Source: Mactra quadrangularis (Eukaryota; Mollusca; Bivalvia; Venerida; Mactridae). From it: 64,000 nucleotides of DNA. Position numbers and translations under genes: made by a program. Below the pieces are notes generated by a model. That model saw nothing but the letters and a program-made list of their open reading frames with translations, was not told the origin of the DNA and did not search any database. Below are positions 37,201-46,241 of this stretch, in pieces. The stretch is from positions 59,329,395 through 59,393,394 of the forward strand of contig CM046307.1 of NCBI GenBank assembly GCA_025267735.1, written 5' to 3'. The stretch's first letter is position 1, and each line of letters begins with the position of its first letter.

Positions 37201-40200
37201 TTCTTCTGTAATGTAGGGTCTTAACAAATTGCTTCAAAAATGCATAGCAAAATATTTTTTTCAAAAAGTAAATGAATATGGGTCAAATTAGCACCAATCG
37301 ATAAATAAAAGTTTTCTTTTATTCTTTCCATTAAACAGAAGATAATATTTAGGGTTTTCGATTATGAAAACACTTATTACTATTCGGAGAATTCCTGCTA
37401 TCCAGGGTTGTTGCCGCTCTCATCCATTTGAACTGAATTCATGCCTGTAAATGAAGTTTCGCTTCACTTTAACAAAAAAAATTTTCTATCCAGAGTAGTC
37501 GTTCTCACTACCAACAGTCAATATTATACACGGAGGACAGGATACTGGCTTTTATACCTTATATATTCGTTAAAAATCAATTCTTACAAATGCCAAGATC
37601 CAATTTAAATTTGGATTGCCTTGGCCATTAATGCACGGTCATTGCAGCAAACTGAAAGTAATCGTCAACAATGTCTGTACGCTAAAATTTTGCTATGCAT
37701 TTTTGAAGCAATCGGTTAAGACCCTATGTAACAGAAAAAAGTCCAAATGGTAAAAAAGTTACGTAGGGTCTTATATTTAGGACTATATCATGACTTATTC
37801 TTTTATCATTTTAAACGCAGGACAGGACAAACTAGAGGTGGTAGCATCTTTCTGTTACCTTGGTGATATGCTCTCTGCAGCAGGAGGCTGTGACCTAGCT
37901 GCCATAACCAGAGTCAAGTCTGCATGGAAAAAATTCAGAGAGCTGCAACCAATCCTCACATCACGTCACCTCTCATACAAAACATGTGGCAGAGTTTACA
38001 GCACATGCGTAAGAAGTGTGATGCTCTACGCCAGTGAGACTTGGCCCCTGTCCAAAACAAATCTGCAACGCCTGAAGCAAAACGATCGAGCAATGGTCAG
38101 GCAGATTTGTAAAATAAAACAACAGGACATTGCCACCATCGGATCCCAAGACCTCCTCAAACAGCTCGGCCTAGAAGACCTAGACCTCATATTGAGGGAA
38201 AGGAGACTAAAATGGTACAGCCACGTAGAAAGGTCAAATGGTGGCATCAAGGCAGCCAGTACCATGCAGGTCACAGGGACACACAAACCTGGAAGGCCCA
38301 AGTTGACATGGAAGCAGTTAACAGAGAGGGATCGCAGAGAATGGAACCTCTCTGCGATCAACCCTCAAGAAAGAGACGCCTGGAAAGCAGGTGTGAGAAA
38401 CCGCAGGCGTGCAGCTAGCCAGTTACTCGGAAGGGGGCTCACTGGCGTGGATAACGCCCCCACACCTGCACTCTAATAAAAAATTTGAAGATGATGATGA
38501 AGATGATGAAACACACCATTTTGGGTTTTTATAATAAAATTACCGGATGTTTAATATACAGTGATAAGATGTTGTCATCATCCAAGTGTCACATACTTAG
38601 TTTACTTGAGGGTAAGAAACTTATGTTGTACGGTACCATAACTCTAGCCACTGCCTTTATTTTAGCTATTATCTTAAACCTTGGTGCAACAGCTAGAATT
38701 GATAAGTGATCAATATCACAGACCCTAGATAATGCCTTGACACACATTTTTTCAGATGTTTTTTCAGACATCAAGCCCATATATCAGATTTATGATAGGG
38801 CAAATTTAAGGGTGTCAGAACAAAATGGACCATACTCGGGACAAAACGGACCATAACAAAGAAGAATGACATTTACAATATTTAAGAAAAAAATAGAAAC
38901 ATTTTATTATTGTTATTAATTGTGTTATGATATCATATGTTTGATATCATTTAATTGTGGTTCAACTGTAATCATAATAGTCTTAATTGTGATTAACTGC
39001 TTGCATGTTGTTGGTGTGTTGTTTGTCACCAAATGTGATAACTGTGATATTTGATGTGCTAGTAAATAAATAACAACAAATAATGTCCTAACGAATGCTA
39101 TTAATTGTCCTCCTCGTTGTTTCCTTGAACTAACACCTTTAATGAATTAGTATTGGAGTATTAATTGCCTGAGAGTGATTAAATTTGAAGTTGCCTATAA
39201 TATTATAGTCAAGCACTGGTTCTTCCTATACACTGACCGCCACATATAACTCTGGAAAAAGATTTATCATAACAAACTTGTAATTCCAAGTATAATCACA
39301 GTTACACTAATGAAAAAAAAACACAATCTTAATTAGCCTCTACTACATGTAATTATCAATAATTGTCATCAGTTTAGCATTGATTAAAAAAATTGATTAA
39401 GTTGTCAATGAAATAACAAACAACAACACTTATGTATTTTATTGAAAACATGAATATATATTTTATCTAATATAAATATATATATCATAATGGTCCGTTT
39501 TATCCCGACAGTGGTCCGTTTTGTCAAAAACTATGGTCCATTACAAGCATGATTTACCTACAAATGGTGGTATCCATCATGCTAGTTTTGTACAAATGAA
39601 TTACACACATTTTATTTTCATTACTGCCTACCCTAGTCCTAAATATAAGACCCTACATAACTATTTTATCATACGGACGTTTTTCTGTTATGTAGGGTCT
39701 TAACGGATTGCTTCAAAAACGCATAGCAAAATATTTTTTTCAAAAAGTAAATGAATTTGGGTCAAGTTAGCACCAAACGATAGATAAAAGTTTACTTTAA
39801 ATCTTTCCATAAATCAAAAGATAATAATCAGGTTTTTCGCTTACAGAAACACTATTTACTTTCACTGCTATCCAGGGTTGTCGCCGTTCGCCGCCATTTT
39901 GAACTGAATTCTTGCCGGTAAATAAAGTGTCGCTTCGGTTAAACGAAAATTTTTTCCAGAGTTGTCGTTCTTGCCTTCAATAGCATGCCTTATAAATTCG
40001 TTTAAAATCAATTCTTACAAATCACGTGACCCAATTTGAATTCGGATTGCTTTGGCTATTATTGCATGGTTATTGTGACAAACTGAAAGTACTCGTCAAT
40101 TAAGGAGTTTAAATGGAATATTTGACTGTCTAAGGTTAGAATTTGAAATAATTTCACTTTTATCATGTGTATTTTTCGTTTATCTTTCCATTGATGTATC

Positions 40201-40855
40201 GTTTAATTGCAAATTTTTCGAATTAAAACTAGTAGAACGTTCAGACCTGAATCGATGTCTGTACACTAAAATTTTTGCTATGCGTTTTTGAAGCTATCCG
40301 TTAAGACCCTACGTAACAGAGAAATGTCCAAATGATAAAAAACATACGTAGGGTCTTATATTTAGGACTATGCCTACCCCTGAAATTGTCTCTTTTCTAA
40401 TGTTTACCAAAAAAAAGTTTTTTTGTATGCTCTATATGAAGCAGCATATATCATAATGGTCCGTTTTGTCCCGACACTGGTCTGTTTTGTCAAATATATA
40501 TTGTCCATTTTGTCCCTAACTCAATTTTAAGTTAACAGCGTAAACAAAAAGTAAATACTAGAAAAGGGAAGTTGCTTTAACATATGTCAAATAAAAAGCT
40601 TGTCACACTCATACAGATATGGTCTCTTTATCATTTGTTCTATTTTCATTTAAACATTTGTTCCATGTAATTAATGACATCGTATAATTCTCTTTGATTG
40701 AACACGAACAGTGAAAATGCAATCATCATGCCGGTAGTTTTTGTTTTCCATACCCCACCCACATGTTTTCAGCAAAAAAGTAAATTTACCAGCTCATCCT
40801 CCCCAATATCAATCTTGAATGTCTGCTGTTGCAGAGTCTTAAGAGTAATAATCAT
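28093..40855 (-). CDS. RAD23: RAD23: Ubl-UBA proteasome shuttle and XPC-binding protein (whole gene, 9 exons)
   Basis: Coding exons on the minus strand are 40790-40855, 36502-36583, 35847-35926, 35298-35452, 33925-34180, 32568-32796, 30258-30388, 28929-29099 and 28093-28212. They total 1290 nt, 429 aa plus stop. All junctions are GT-AG with matching phase. Residues 1-76 are a ubiquitin-like domain ([35 protein letters not shown]). A Ser/Thr/Ala/Pro linker follows. UBA1 is about 176-213 ([22 protein letters not shown]). A second linker is Pro/Gly/Gln/Thr-rich. The XPC-binding domain is about 293-350 ([22 protein letters not shown]). UBA2 is about 385-425 ([22 protein letters not shown]). The Ubl binds the proteasome, the UBAs bind polyubiquitin, and XPCB stabilises XPC in nucleotide excision repair. 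Vertebrates have A and B paralogs; this appears to be the single invertebrate form. Confidence 0.96.
28750..28900. mobile_element. Short hAT-like MITE, second copy, inverted
   Basis: Starting with CAGGGCTCAAAATTA, it shares GTAACAAGTTGCCC and ATGTTTACT with the copy at 21982 in opposite orientation. It lies in RAD23 intron 8, just before exon 8 in plus coordinates. Its far end is uncertain. Confidence 0.45.
28929..29099 (-). CDS. RAD23: RAD23 exon 8 (end of XPC-binding domain, Gly-rich linker)
   Basis: The exon encodes 57 codons, [17 protein letters not shown], a Gly/Ser/Thr spacer, then [14 protein letters not shown]. The donor is GTAAGT. Confidence 0.95.
29148..29390 (-). repeat. tRNA-derived SINE-like repeat, copy 2
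   Basis: The minus strand has A-box-like GAGCAGTTGACCAGTAG and B-box GGTTCAAACCC, then an A/T-rich spacer. The 3' end reads CTGCTGAACATGTATATGG, which is shared with the repeat at 419-655. It lies in RAD23 intron 7. Confidence 0.6.
30258..30388 (-). CDS. RAD23: RAD23 exon 7 (XPC-binding, STI1-like)
   Basis: 131 nt encoding [30 protein letters not shown] and [12 protein letters not shown]. Phases are 1 at the start and 0 at the end. The donor is GTAAAA. Confidence 0.95.
30523..30727. mobile_element. 205-bp MITE family, copy 1
   Basis: Inverted termini read ATAGACTATATCC at one end and the inverse of ATAGRCCTAATCTG-like sequence at the other. It contains paired GGTTTTC/GAAAACCC blocks. A second copy of exactly the same length lies at 62004-62208. 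It is in RAD23 intron 6. Confidence 0.65.
31070..31855. repeat. Composite repeat with about four internal 160-185 bp units
   Basis: A head (ACAAGAGCTGTCAGAGGAGA...GCTCGACTT) and a tail (GGACGCGGACGCCGACGC...AAGTCGAGCT) bracket units. Each unit contains AAGGGGAGATAATTCTGA, CTTGTCACATGAGATGTGG and ATATTTAAAGTTTGAAGT. The GCTCGACTT/AAGTCGAGC pair forms short inverted termini. It lies in RAD23 intron 6. Head and tail of this type look like a dispersed mollusc repeat, from memory only. Confidence 0.65.
32568..32796 (-). CDS. RAD23: RAD23 exon 6 (low-complexity linker)
   Basis: 76 codons plus one base begin [16 protein letters not shown]. The Pro/Gly/Gln/Thr/Ala-rich spacer between UBA1 and the XPC-binding domain follows. 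The donor splits a Gly codon (CTCTCTG, then GTGGGT). Low complexity fits the poorly conserved linker of the family. Confidence 0.92.
33552..33853 (-). repeat. Dispersed 300-bp repeat, copy in RAD23 intron 5
   Basis: It is nearly identical, in inverse orientation, to 58271-58561. Shared blocks include GGGGTATACTGTTTTACC, a (TCCG/TGCG)n stretch, TTTTCTCAGCAACTATAAC and GGTGTAAAGCGATTTCATG. One end lies about 70 bp from the exon 5 donor. Confidence 0.8.
33925..34180 (-). CDS. RAD23: RAD23 exon 5 (Ser/Thr linker and UBA1)
   Basis: 256 nt. A Ser/Thr-rich stretch is followed by [20 protein letters not shown] and [19 protein letters not shown]. The donor is GTAAGT. Confidence 0.95.
35040..35240 (-). 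repeat. tRNA-derived SINE-like fragment
   Basis: An inverse B-box-like AGGAATCAAACCC is followed by a tRNA-like GAGAGTGCTACCACAGCT. It lies in RAD23 intron 4. Its ends are uncertain. Confidence 0.35.
35298..35452 (-). CDS. RAD23: RAD23 exon 4 (Ala/Pro/Thr linker)
   Basis: 155 nt encoding [20 protein letters not shown] and continuing to [16 protein letters not shown]. Low complexity is expected between Ubl and UBA1. The donor splits a Ser codon. Confidence 0.93.
35847..35926 (-). CDS. RAD23: RAD23 exon 3 (end of Ubl)
   Basis: 80 nt encoding [19 protein letters not shown] and VVVMVTK. The Ubl fold ends exactly at this exon's donor. Confidence 0.95.
36502..36583 (-). CDS. RAD23: RAD23 exon 2 (middle of Ubl)
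   Basis: 82 nt encoding [18 protein letters not shown] and [10 protein letters not shown]. The donor is GTTTGT, a weaker GT site. The SINE-like fragment at 36720-36800 lies just upstream in intron 1. Confidence 0.95.
36720..36800 (-). repeat. tRNA-derived SINE-like fragment
   Basis: An inverse B-box-like AGGAATCAAACCTGG and downstream tRNA-like sequence lie in RAD23 intron 1. It is truncated. Confidence 0.35.
37156..37785. mobile_element. 9-bp-TSD family, copy 1
   Basis: The 630-bp element has inverted termini TAGTCCTAAATATAAGACYC with following TACRTAAC. Flanks are ATCGTGACT on the left and, after one extra T, ATCATGACT on the right, an imperfect duplication. An internal TTAAGACCCTA motif repeats the terminal sequence. 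A clearer copy is at 39634. No coding frame is present. Confidence 0.7.
37815..38512 (+). pseudogene. 5'-truncated LINE: C-terminal part of reverse transcriptase ORF
   Basis: An open frame of about 220 residues to 38476 (TAA) matches the post-catalytic C-terminal region of mollusc non-LTR ORF2 proteins. It reads [14 protein letters not shown], then a [16 protein letters not shown] thumb-like stretch, then [50 protein letters not shown] and an Arg-rich end follow. The catalytic palm is absent, so it cannot reverse-transcribe. The 3' end is an AAAAAATTT stretch and (GATGAT)n-like tail to 38512. The apparent start Met at 37790 belongs to flanking DNA. The frame is intact, suggesting recent insertion. 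Confidence 0.85.
38811..40522. mobile_element. Inverted-repeat element with reiterated GGGACAAAACGGACC motifs
   Basis: Left-end motifs (CAGAACAAAATGGACC, CGGGACAAAACGGACC) are mirrored at the right end. A further set lies internally at 39489-39545, matching the right-end set including the preceding ATATATCATAATGG. Flanks AAATTTAAG (38802-38810) and AATTTTAAG (40523-40531) could be a 9-bp duplication with one mismatch. It hosts the nested element at 39634-40370. No coding frame is present. Confidence 0.6.
39634..40370. mobile_element. 9-bp-TSD family, copy 2 (perfect duplication)
   Basis: The 737-bp element has termini TAGTCCTAAATATAAGACCC and its inverse. It is flanked by a perfect 9-bp duplication TGCCTACCC (39625-39633 and 40371-40379). 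An internal TTAAGACCCTACGTAACAG repeats the terminal motif. It is about 100 bp longer than copy 1. Nine-bp duplications fit Mutator-like or Merlin-type elements; no transposase is present to decide. Confidence 0.85.
40790..40855 (-). CDS. RAD23: RAD23 exon 1 (start of Ubl)
   Basis: 22 codons, [20 protein letters not shown], ending EL at a GTAAAT donor. The start context ACAATG has A at -3. The sequence aligns directly with the beginning of RAD23 Ubl domains. Confidence 0.95.
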
Positions 40856-40929
40856 TGTTCACAATTAATCCAATCAAACGTAAGCTAGAAATGTCAAATT
40901 CGAAATAAACGGCTTATTTTTTTGCGTAA

Positions 40930-40990
40930 AGTAATGCCGTATCCGCCATTTGCATATGACGTCACTTCTGAGTCAGTAGACGCTTGAAAT
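40930..40990 (-). promoter_or_regulatory. Putative RAD23 core promoter: octamer, CRE and TRE
   Basis: Within 30 bp lie CCGCCATTT (YY1-like), octamer ATTTGCAT (40948-40955), palindromic CRE TGACGTCA (40957-40964) and AP-1 site TGAGTCA (40969-40975). They sit about 90-120 bp upstream of the RAD23 start codon. CREB/ATF and AP-1 sites would fit stress-linked control; this is inference from motifs. Confidence 0.5.
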
Positions 40991-41267
40991 TTTCTCACGT
41001 TGAAAAAAAAAAACAAATTTATGAAATCACTAAATGAATTTGAAGACGATATCTTAAAAAAGAATGATTCTGCAAGATAAATTCGATTACTCTTGTGTAT
41101 TTGTTGAATTAACGTATTGACTATGTAAATTTAACATATCACAAAACCAATTAGACGATTTGGTGCACGTGTTCATAGCCGTTATGACTTGGGAATGAGG
41201 ATTGCCTCGCTCTCAGTCATTTTAACCTTGTTTCATAAGACTGCAATGACAACCTAAATAAATTGTC

Positions 41268-41429
41268 CCTTTAAAGGTGATGTTTCGACACCTTTGGGGA
41301 TGTATTAAGGGCCCTTTAAAGGTGATGTTTCGACACCTTTGGGGAAATGTCTGGTTAACAGTGGCGTTATGTTACACTGTTCAGGACATGTCCGGTTAAC
41401 AGTAGCATCATGTTATACTGTTCAGGACA
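41268..41429. repeat. Paired short tandem duplications upstream of RAD23
   Basis: GGTGATGTTTCGACACCTTT occurs twice about 44 bp apart. GGTTAACAGTRGCRTYATGTT with CTGTTCAGGACA then occurs twice about 41 bp apart. Confidence 0.75.
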
Positions 41430-42324
41430 CCAATTTCAATATAAAATAAATAGAAATAAATAAGAAATTAGTGATAAAAATGTAAATTAAGTCGAATCAT
41501 GATCTGTGAAGGATGTAAGTCCAAAAATATGAAATATAAAAGCTCAATAAAATAAAAAATAAACTTACACACTATATAACATCATGTTCGGTAATATTTT
41601 ATTTCGTTTTGTATATTCATTATGTTTTTATGGTGGAGGGTTTTTACTTACATGTATTTATTTTTTATTACATTATTGTACAACGCCATTGAATATGTAA
41701 TATAGAAATAGGCGTTTAATCAAATGAAAAAGTTTAAGTTTAAGTTTTATGTTTCTGGTCTACTTTGTATACATTTATAGTTACACAATAATTTTAAAAT
41801 TAAGATTGTGTTGCAAATTCGTGCTGTCGTTTGGAACTAAATGTACATTAGTTTTAATAATTGAACTATTCAATTTAAGACTGTCCATTTGTTGTGGTGT
41901 CCTTTTTATTTGTAACAAAAGGGTTTAAAATATATAGTATAATCCATCTTTTTGGTTGAGTGGGAGGATTGTGTAATGATGTGATGCTGTTCCTTACATG
42001 TTTGTCACACTTCTTCCAAACAAATGGATGCCTTGTACGATATGGAACTATATTATGTATAATAGGGTCCTTGACAAGGCCAATATATTAGACATATATA
42101 AAATAAAAACCTTATTTATAATGTGATGGGGATTATCACATGCTATTGACATGGCCACCAAGACAACGTTTCAGTACCTTTTTAAATACCTTTATTATAC
42201 CTTTATTAGGACACCTACAAGTATGTTGTCTTTTTGCTCTTAAAAAAATTAACCAATCAGTTCTTTCTTTAATTACCAATTTTTTTCTAAGATTATCGTA
42301 TTTTAGGGTAAGCCTATGATACTT

Positions 42325-43275
42325 TGGATCCGGTACAAATCAACCCGTGGACAACTCAACCCGTGGACAACTCAACCCGAAGTTGGGACAACTCAACCCG
42401 TAAGTTGGGACAATAATCTAATTAGTTATTTGTCATAAAAATATGTATTAACAATAAAAAGTGAAATTGAATATATTTCTATCAAGAATGGAAAATATTT
42501 GTGAATAAAGTATAGGTAATGTATGGTATTTACAGATTGCGTAAATATTGCGTCAATTGTGTTGTATGTATATCAAATGGGTAGTATTCATATACTTTTA
42601 AGATTAAGTACCTGTTTTACCGATAATTGATCATTATTTTGTAATTATTCCTCATATTGACTGTAAAATATGTGATATGTTATAAACAAGAATGATATAT
42701 ATTTTTTATCACAGATTTTCAAGGTAACATAATAATCACAGATCAATAAACAGTAATTTAAGTTTAATTTACTTACTCATAAAATGAGCCATTCTTAAAG
42801 AATTTAAATTGCATTAATTGTCAAACTACACGGCGAAATGGGATATTTCACAATAACTATTGATTAAACAAGCTCGTAGTTTTGTATATAATATTGTGGA
42901 TTTTGTTTGTCAATATATTTAATGACATATTTCCAATTTAATTAGTAACATTATGTTAAAATTGTCATCATTATTTTCATACTTGAATATCTTTCATTAG
43001 CGATAAATTTTATCTCAATATCAAATTTAACAGTTTAAACATATTATTTATGATGAATAACTAATTATATATCATACGGGTTGAGTTGTCCACGGGTTGA
43101 GTTGTCCCTACTTACAGGTTGAGTTATCCCTACTTACGGGTTGAGTTGTCCCCATTCTGTACACAAACGGTCTGACTGATATCTTCACCTTCTATTTATA
43201 GAATGGAGTTGTCCCAGCTTACGGGTTGAGTTGTCCCGGGTTGAGTTGTCTTCGAGTTGAGTTGTCCCGGTCCCA
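42325..43275. mobile_element. Foldback-type element with GGGACAACTCAACCC repeats
   Basis: The 951-bp segment has ends TGGATCCGGTACAAATCAAC and the inverse of TGGGACCGGGACAACTCAAC. Both arms carry several copies of ACAACTCAACCCGT (left, about 42350-42412) or its inverse (right, 43078-43268), around an AT-rich core. ATACTT flanks both sides (42319-42324 and 43276-43281), and TTG-like bases may extend it. No coding frame is present. Confidence 0.7.
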
Positions 43276-43982
43276 ATACTTTGCATGCCAGGGGAGACCA
43301 CTTAACAGATTTTTATCAAATACGTCGAACGTGCCACTAGATGTTCAGTGGGCGTAAGATTAATAATTCGTGATACTCACTCAGTAAACAAGTTTTGAGA
43401 GATTTTGGATTTAGATAACATGTGATTTATAACTTGAATTGTAAGTGTTTTCTTGAGTCCATTAAAGTTAAATAATTATTGATCTTTGTTTTGTAAACTA
43501 CAGTTTTTTCTTACTTTATTTGTGAGTTAAAAACAAAGCACTCGTGTTCAGTGATGACGGATCTTGCTTCGGACAACGACTAATTCGGACCTATGTATTC
43601 ACCTGATCTCAATTAGTCATGCTATAATTTATGAATGCTAGGAAAAAAATTGTGTAACTTGACTGACAATTGTTTCTTTATCCTTTTATTGATAAGGAAA
43701 TATATAAATATGTATTTATATACTGTGTAAACAATTTTCAATTATATGGACTTGGCAATTAATTTTCAATTAAACAATCAAGCATTGAGACTTATAAAAC
43801 ATACAGCTTTAGTTGACTGATGAATGGACTATTGTAAACAAAACAACAGATTCTGATTATAGATCATGTTATGATGTGAGATTTTAGGTTTCAGTTTGAA
43901 GATTTATTTTCTAGACTTTCATATTCTTGGCATTAAACAGTGTAATAATGTCACCAGTGGGTTCTCTCTCTTGTATTGTGAG

Positions 43983-46233
43983 CAGGGACCAGGTAATTGC
44001 CGGTTTATCGGTTTTCGGACTGATTTTTCATTTTGGACTGATTAAGATTTCAAAATCCTTTAAAAAATTGGTCCTGGGAAAACTCACAAAATTTTACCTC
44101 AAATCTTTAATTTCCTTAATTGTCAAGAAGACATATTGATAAAATATTATCATACACTGATCAGTTGCGTAAACCCACTGTTTATTGTAATATCCTGCTT
44201 AATTGCCCCCAGGTTACATCAAGGACCCTGTATATGTATCCATGGTTACAGGTATCATCCGGGGTTGACACAGTGACATTGATAAAAAAATTTATCGAGC
44301 ACAGCTAGGGGGTCCATGTATTTACCGAAATACAGCAGATTTCCCGAAATACAGTGGATTTCCCGAAATACAGCCGAAATACAGTTGTAAAATTAGTACA
44401 CTGCTGTTAAAACATGTTTTAATTTTGAAATATTGATTATAATGCTTTAAAATACATTATATTTTTAAAATACGACCCAACTTGATGTGTGAATAATAAA
44501 ATTGAGAGACATAAAAAAAACCATAAAAAGTTGTGACAACTATTATCAGAGTGTATTTCTGCAGGGAATTAGCTCTATGTCTCTGATTTCTGGTGCTAAA
44601 TAATTACGATTTTGACAATTCAAATATTTTATTACTACTTTTTGACGATCAAAATATTTTATTGCTACTTAAAAATAGCAAAAAAATGCATATTAAAAAA
44701 ACATGCTTACATGTCTATTGTTAGGCTTAGTGCAGTATTTAATTCCCGAAATACACTTTGAAACAGGTGGCTTACATATTTTACAATATAAATTGAGTTT
44801 TACTTTGGAAATGTAGGTGTATTTTGGGTCTTGCAGAGCTAAAATATCGGCATTATTTTCTATTTTTAAGTAACAATAAAATATTATGATTGTAATAATA
44901 AAATATTTGAATTGTCAAAATCGTAATTATTCAGCACAAGAAATACACTCTGATAATAGTAGTCACGACTTTTTATGTCACTCAATTTTATTTTTCACAC
45001 ATCAAGTTGGGTCGTATTTAATAATATAATGTATTTTAAAGCATTATAATAAATATTTCAAAATTAAAACATGTTTCAACACCAGTTTTCTAATTTTACA
45101 ACTGTATTTCGGGTGTATTTCGGGAAATCCACTGTATTTCGGGAAATCTGCTGTATTTCGGTAAATACATGGACCGACAGCTAGGTACGCTTGATCTGCA
45201 CTCAATTGATTTGAAGAACAGCAGAAGAATATGTTTTTACTTAAACCGTTAAACGTTTCCATCGAACCGATTATGTTTTTCAATTGGTCTGTTTGAAACC
45301 TGTACACTTGTAAATGAACAATTATGTTTTATGAAGAATGTTCTATAAATAATTAAAGAAAACAATTAAATTGCTTTTGTTGTCATTTCCTGATTGATGA
45401 ATTCGTTGCATCTTTAATTTGTTTGATTTAATTCATGATTTATTTCTATGTCTTCAATTGAGGTGTAAATAATAAAAAATAATCTTAGGGCATGTATCTA
45501 CGTAATTTCTTATTAATCGAACGTACAGTTGTTGATAATCAAAATTCAACCACACTTCTCCCTTCTTTGATGAACAGATAATAAAGAAAATAAATTCCAA
45601 ATTCAACAAAAATATTTTTCAAAACGAACAGTTATGTCATTAATTTATCAATAAATAAGTTAACTTTGCATGATTTAATATTCTTTTGTGTTAAATGAAA
45701 CCGCTTGAACCATTGTGATTTGATGTCATACATTTTCGTGACCCACACTATATCATCACTTCGTATGAGACACATTTTAATCTACGTTTGTAATGAAAAA
45801 AATTATCATTATTTTACACTTTCCTTCTAAATTTAGCGAACGATGCTTAAGAATGCGAGACATCAACTTTGGACTCGTTTTTGCGCATGCACAGTTAAAA
45901 TAATTTCCCCGTATGACAAGTTTTTCAACAACATTGGAACTGGATATTTTTCTTCAAGTTCTGATTATTGAACCGACCGACGACTACGATTGCAGGGAGT
46001 AATTTTGGTATCCACGTTTTAATGCTAGATAGAAGTTAAGTTTTGTCAAAATTTAAACAAACAATGCCAATGTATCGTATGCCTTCTTAATAAATGGGAG
46101 CAAAAAATAAGAACTAATATGGTCATGAGCAAAGTAAATTAAACTGTCTGGTCCATACCATACACATTAAAACCCGTATTTGGTACTCAGACGGCCCTGG
46201 ACCGATTGACTTCGGCGAATTTCCTGGTCCCTG
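43983..46233. mobile_element. hAT-like element containing a nested palindrome
   Basis: The 2251-bp element has termini CAGGGACCAGGTAATTGCCG and the inverse of CAGGGACCAGGAAATTCGCC. It is flanked by a perfect 8-bp duplication ATTGTGAG (43975-43982 and 46234-46241). It contains the 867-bp palindrome at 44310-45176. No transposase frame is recognised. An NRF1-like TTGCGCATGCACA near 45881 lies inside it. Confidence 0.85.
44310..45176. mobile_element. 867-bp near-palindromic foldback element with perfect 9-bp TSD
   Basis: Both arms of roughly 400 bp pair along most of their length. The ends are GGTCCATGTATTTACCGAAA and its inverse. Several CCGAAATACAG units sit in each arm tip (about 44324-44385 and 45105-45160). 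The arm bodies also match, for example GACCCAACTTGATGTGTGAA against its inverse at about 45000. The flanking duplication is ACAGCTAGG (44301-44309 and 45177-45185). The loop is around 44690-44800. Confidence 0.9.
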
Positions 46234-46241
46234 ATTGTGAG

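Larger units (their letters stand above)
36950..38656. mobile_element. Inverted-repeat element hosting a MITE and a LINE 3' end
   Basis: The left end AGGCAGTGGCTAAAGTTACA is matched by the inverted right end (AGGCAGTGGCTAGAGTTATG), then GTACCG on both. A CTAGAC/GTCTAG palindrome sits just inside the left end and AGTTAYRGTACCG-like motifs recur there. It contains the elements at 37156-37785 and 37815-38512. No clean target duplication was found. Located in RAD23 intron 1. Confidence 0.5.

Noticed and set aside
38026..38418. Overlapping frames on both strands in the LINE 3' region
   Set aside because: They are shadows of the long reverse transcriptase C-terminal frame.
43927..44139. 70-codon frame as a possible transposase relic
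   Set aside because: It crosses the left boundary of the hAT-like element at 43983 and has no transposase motif.
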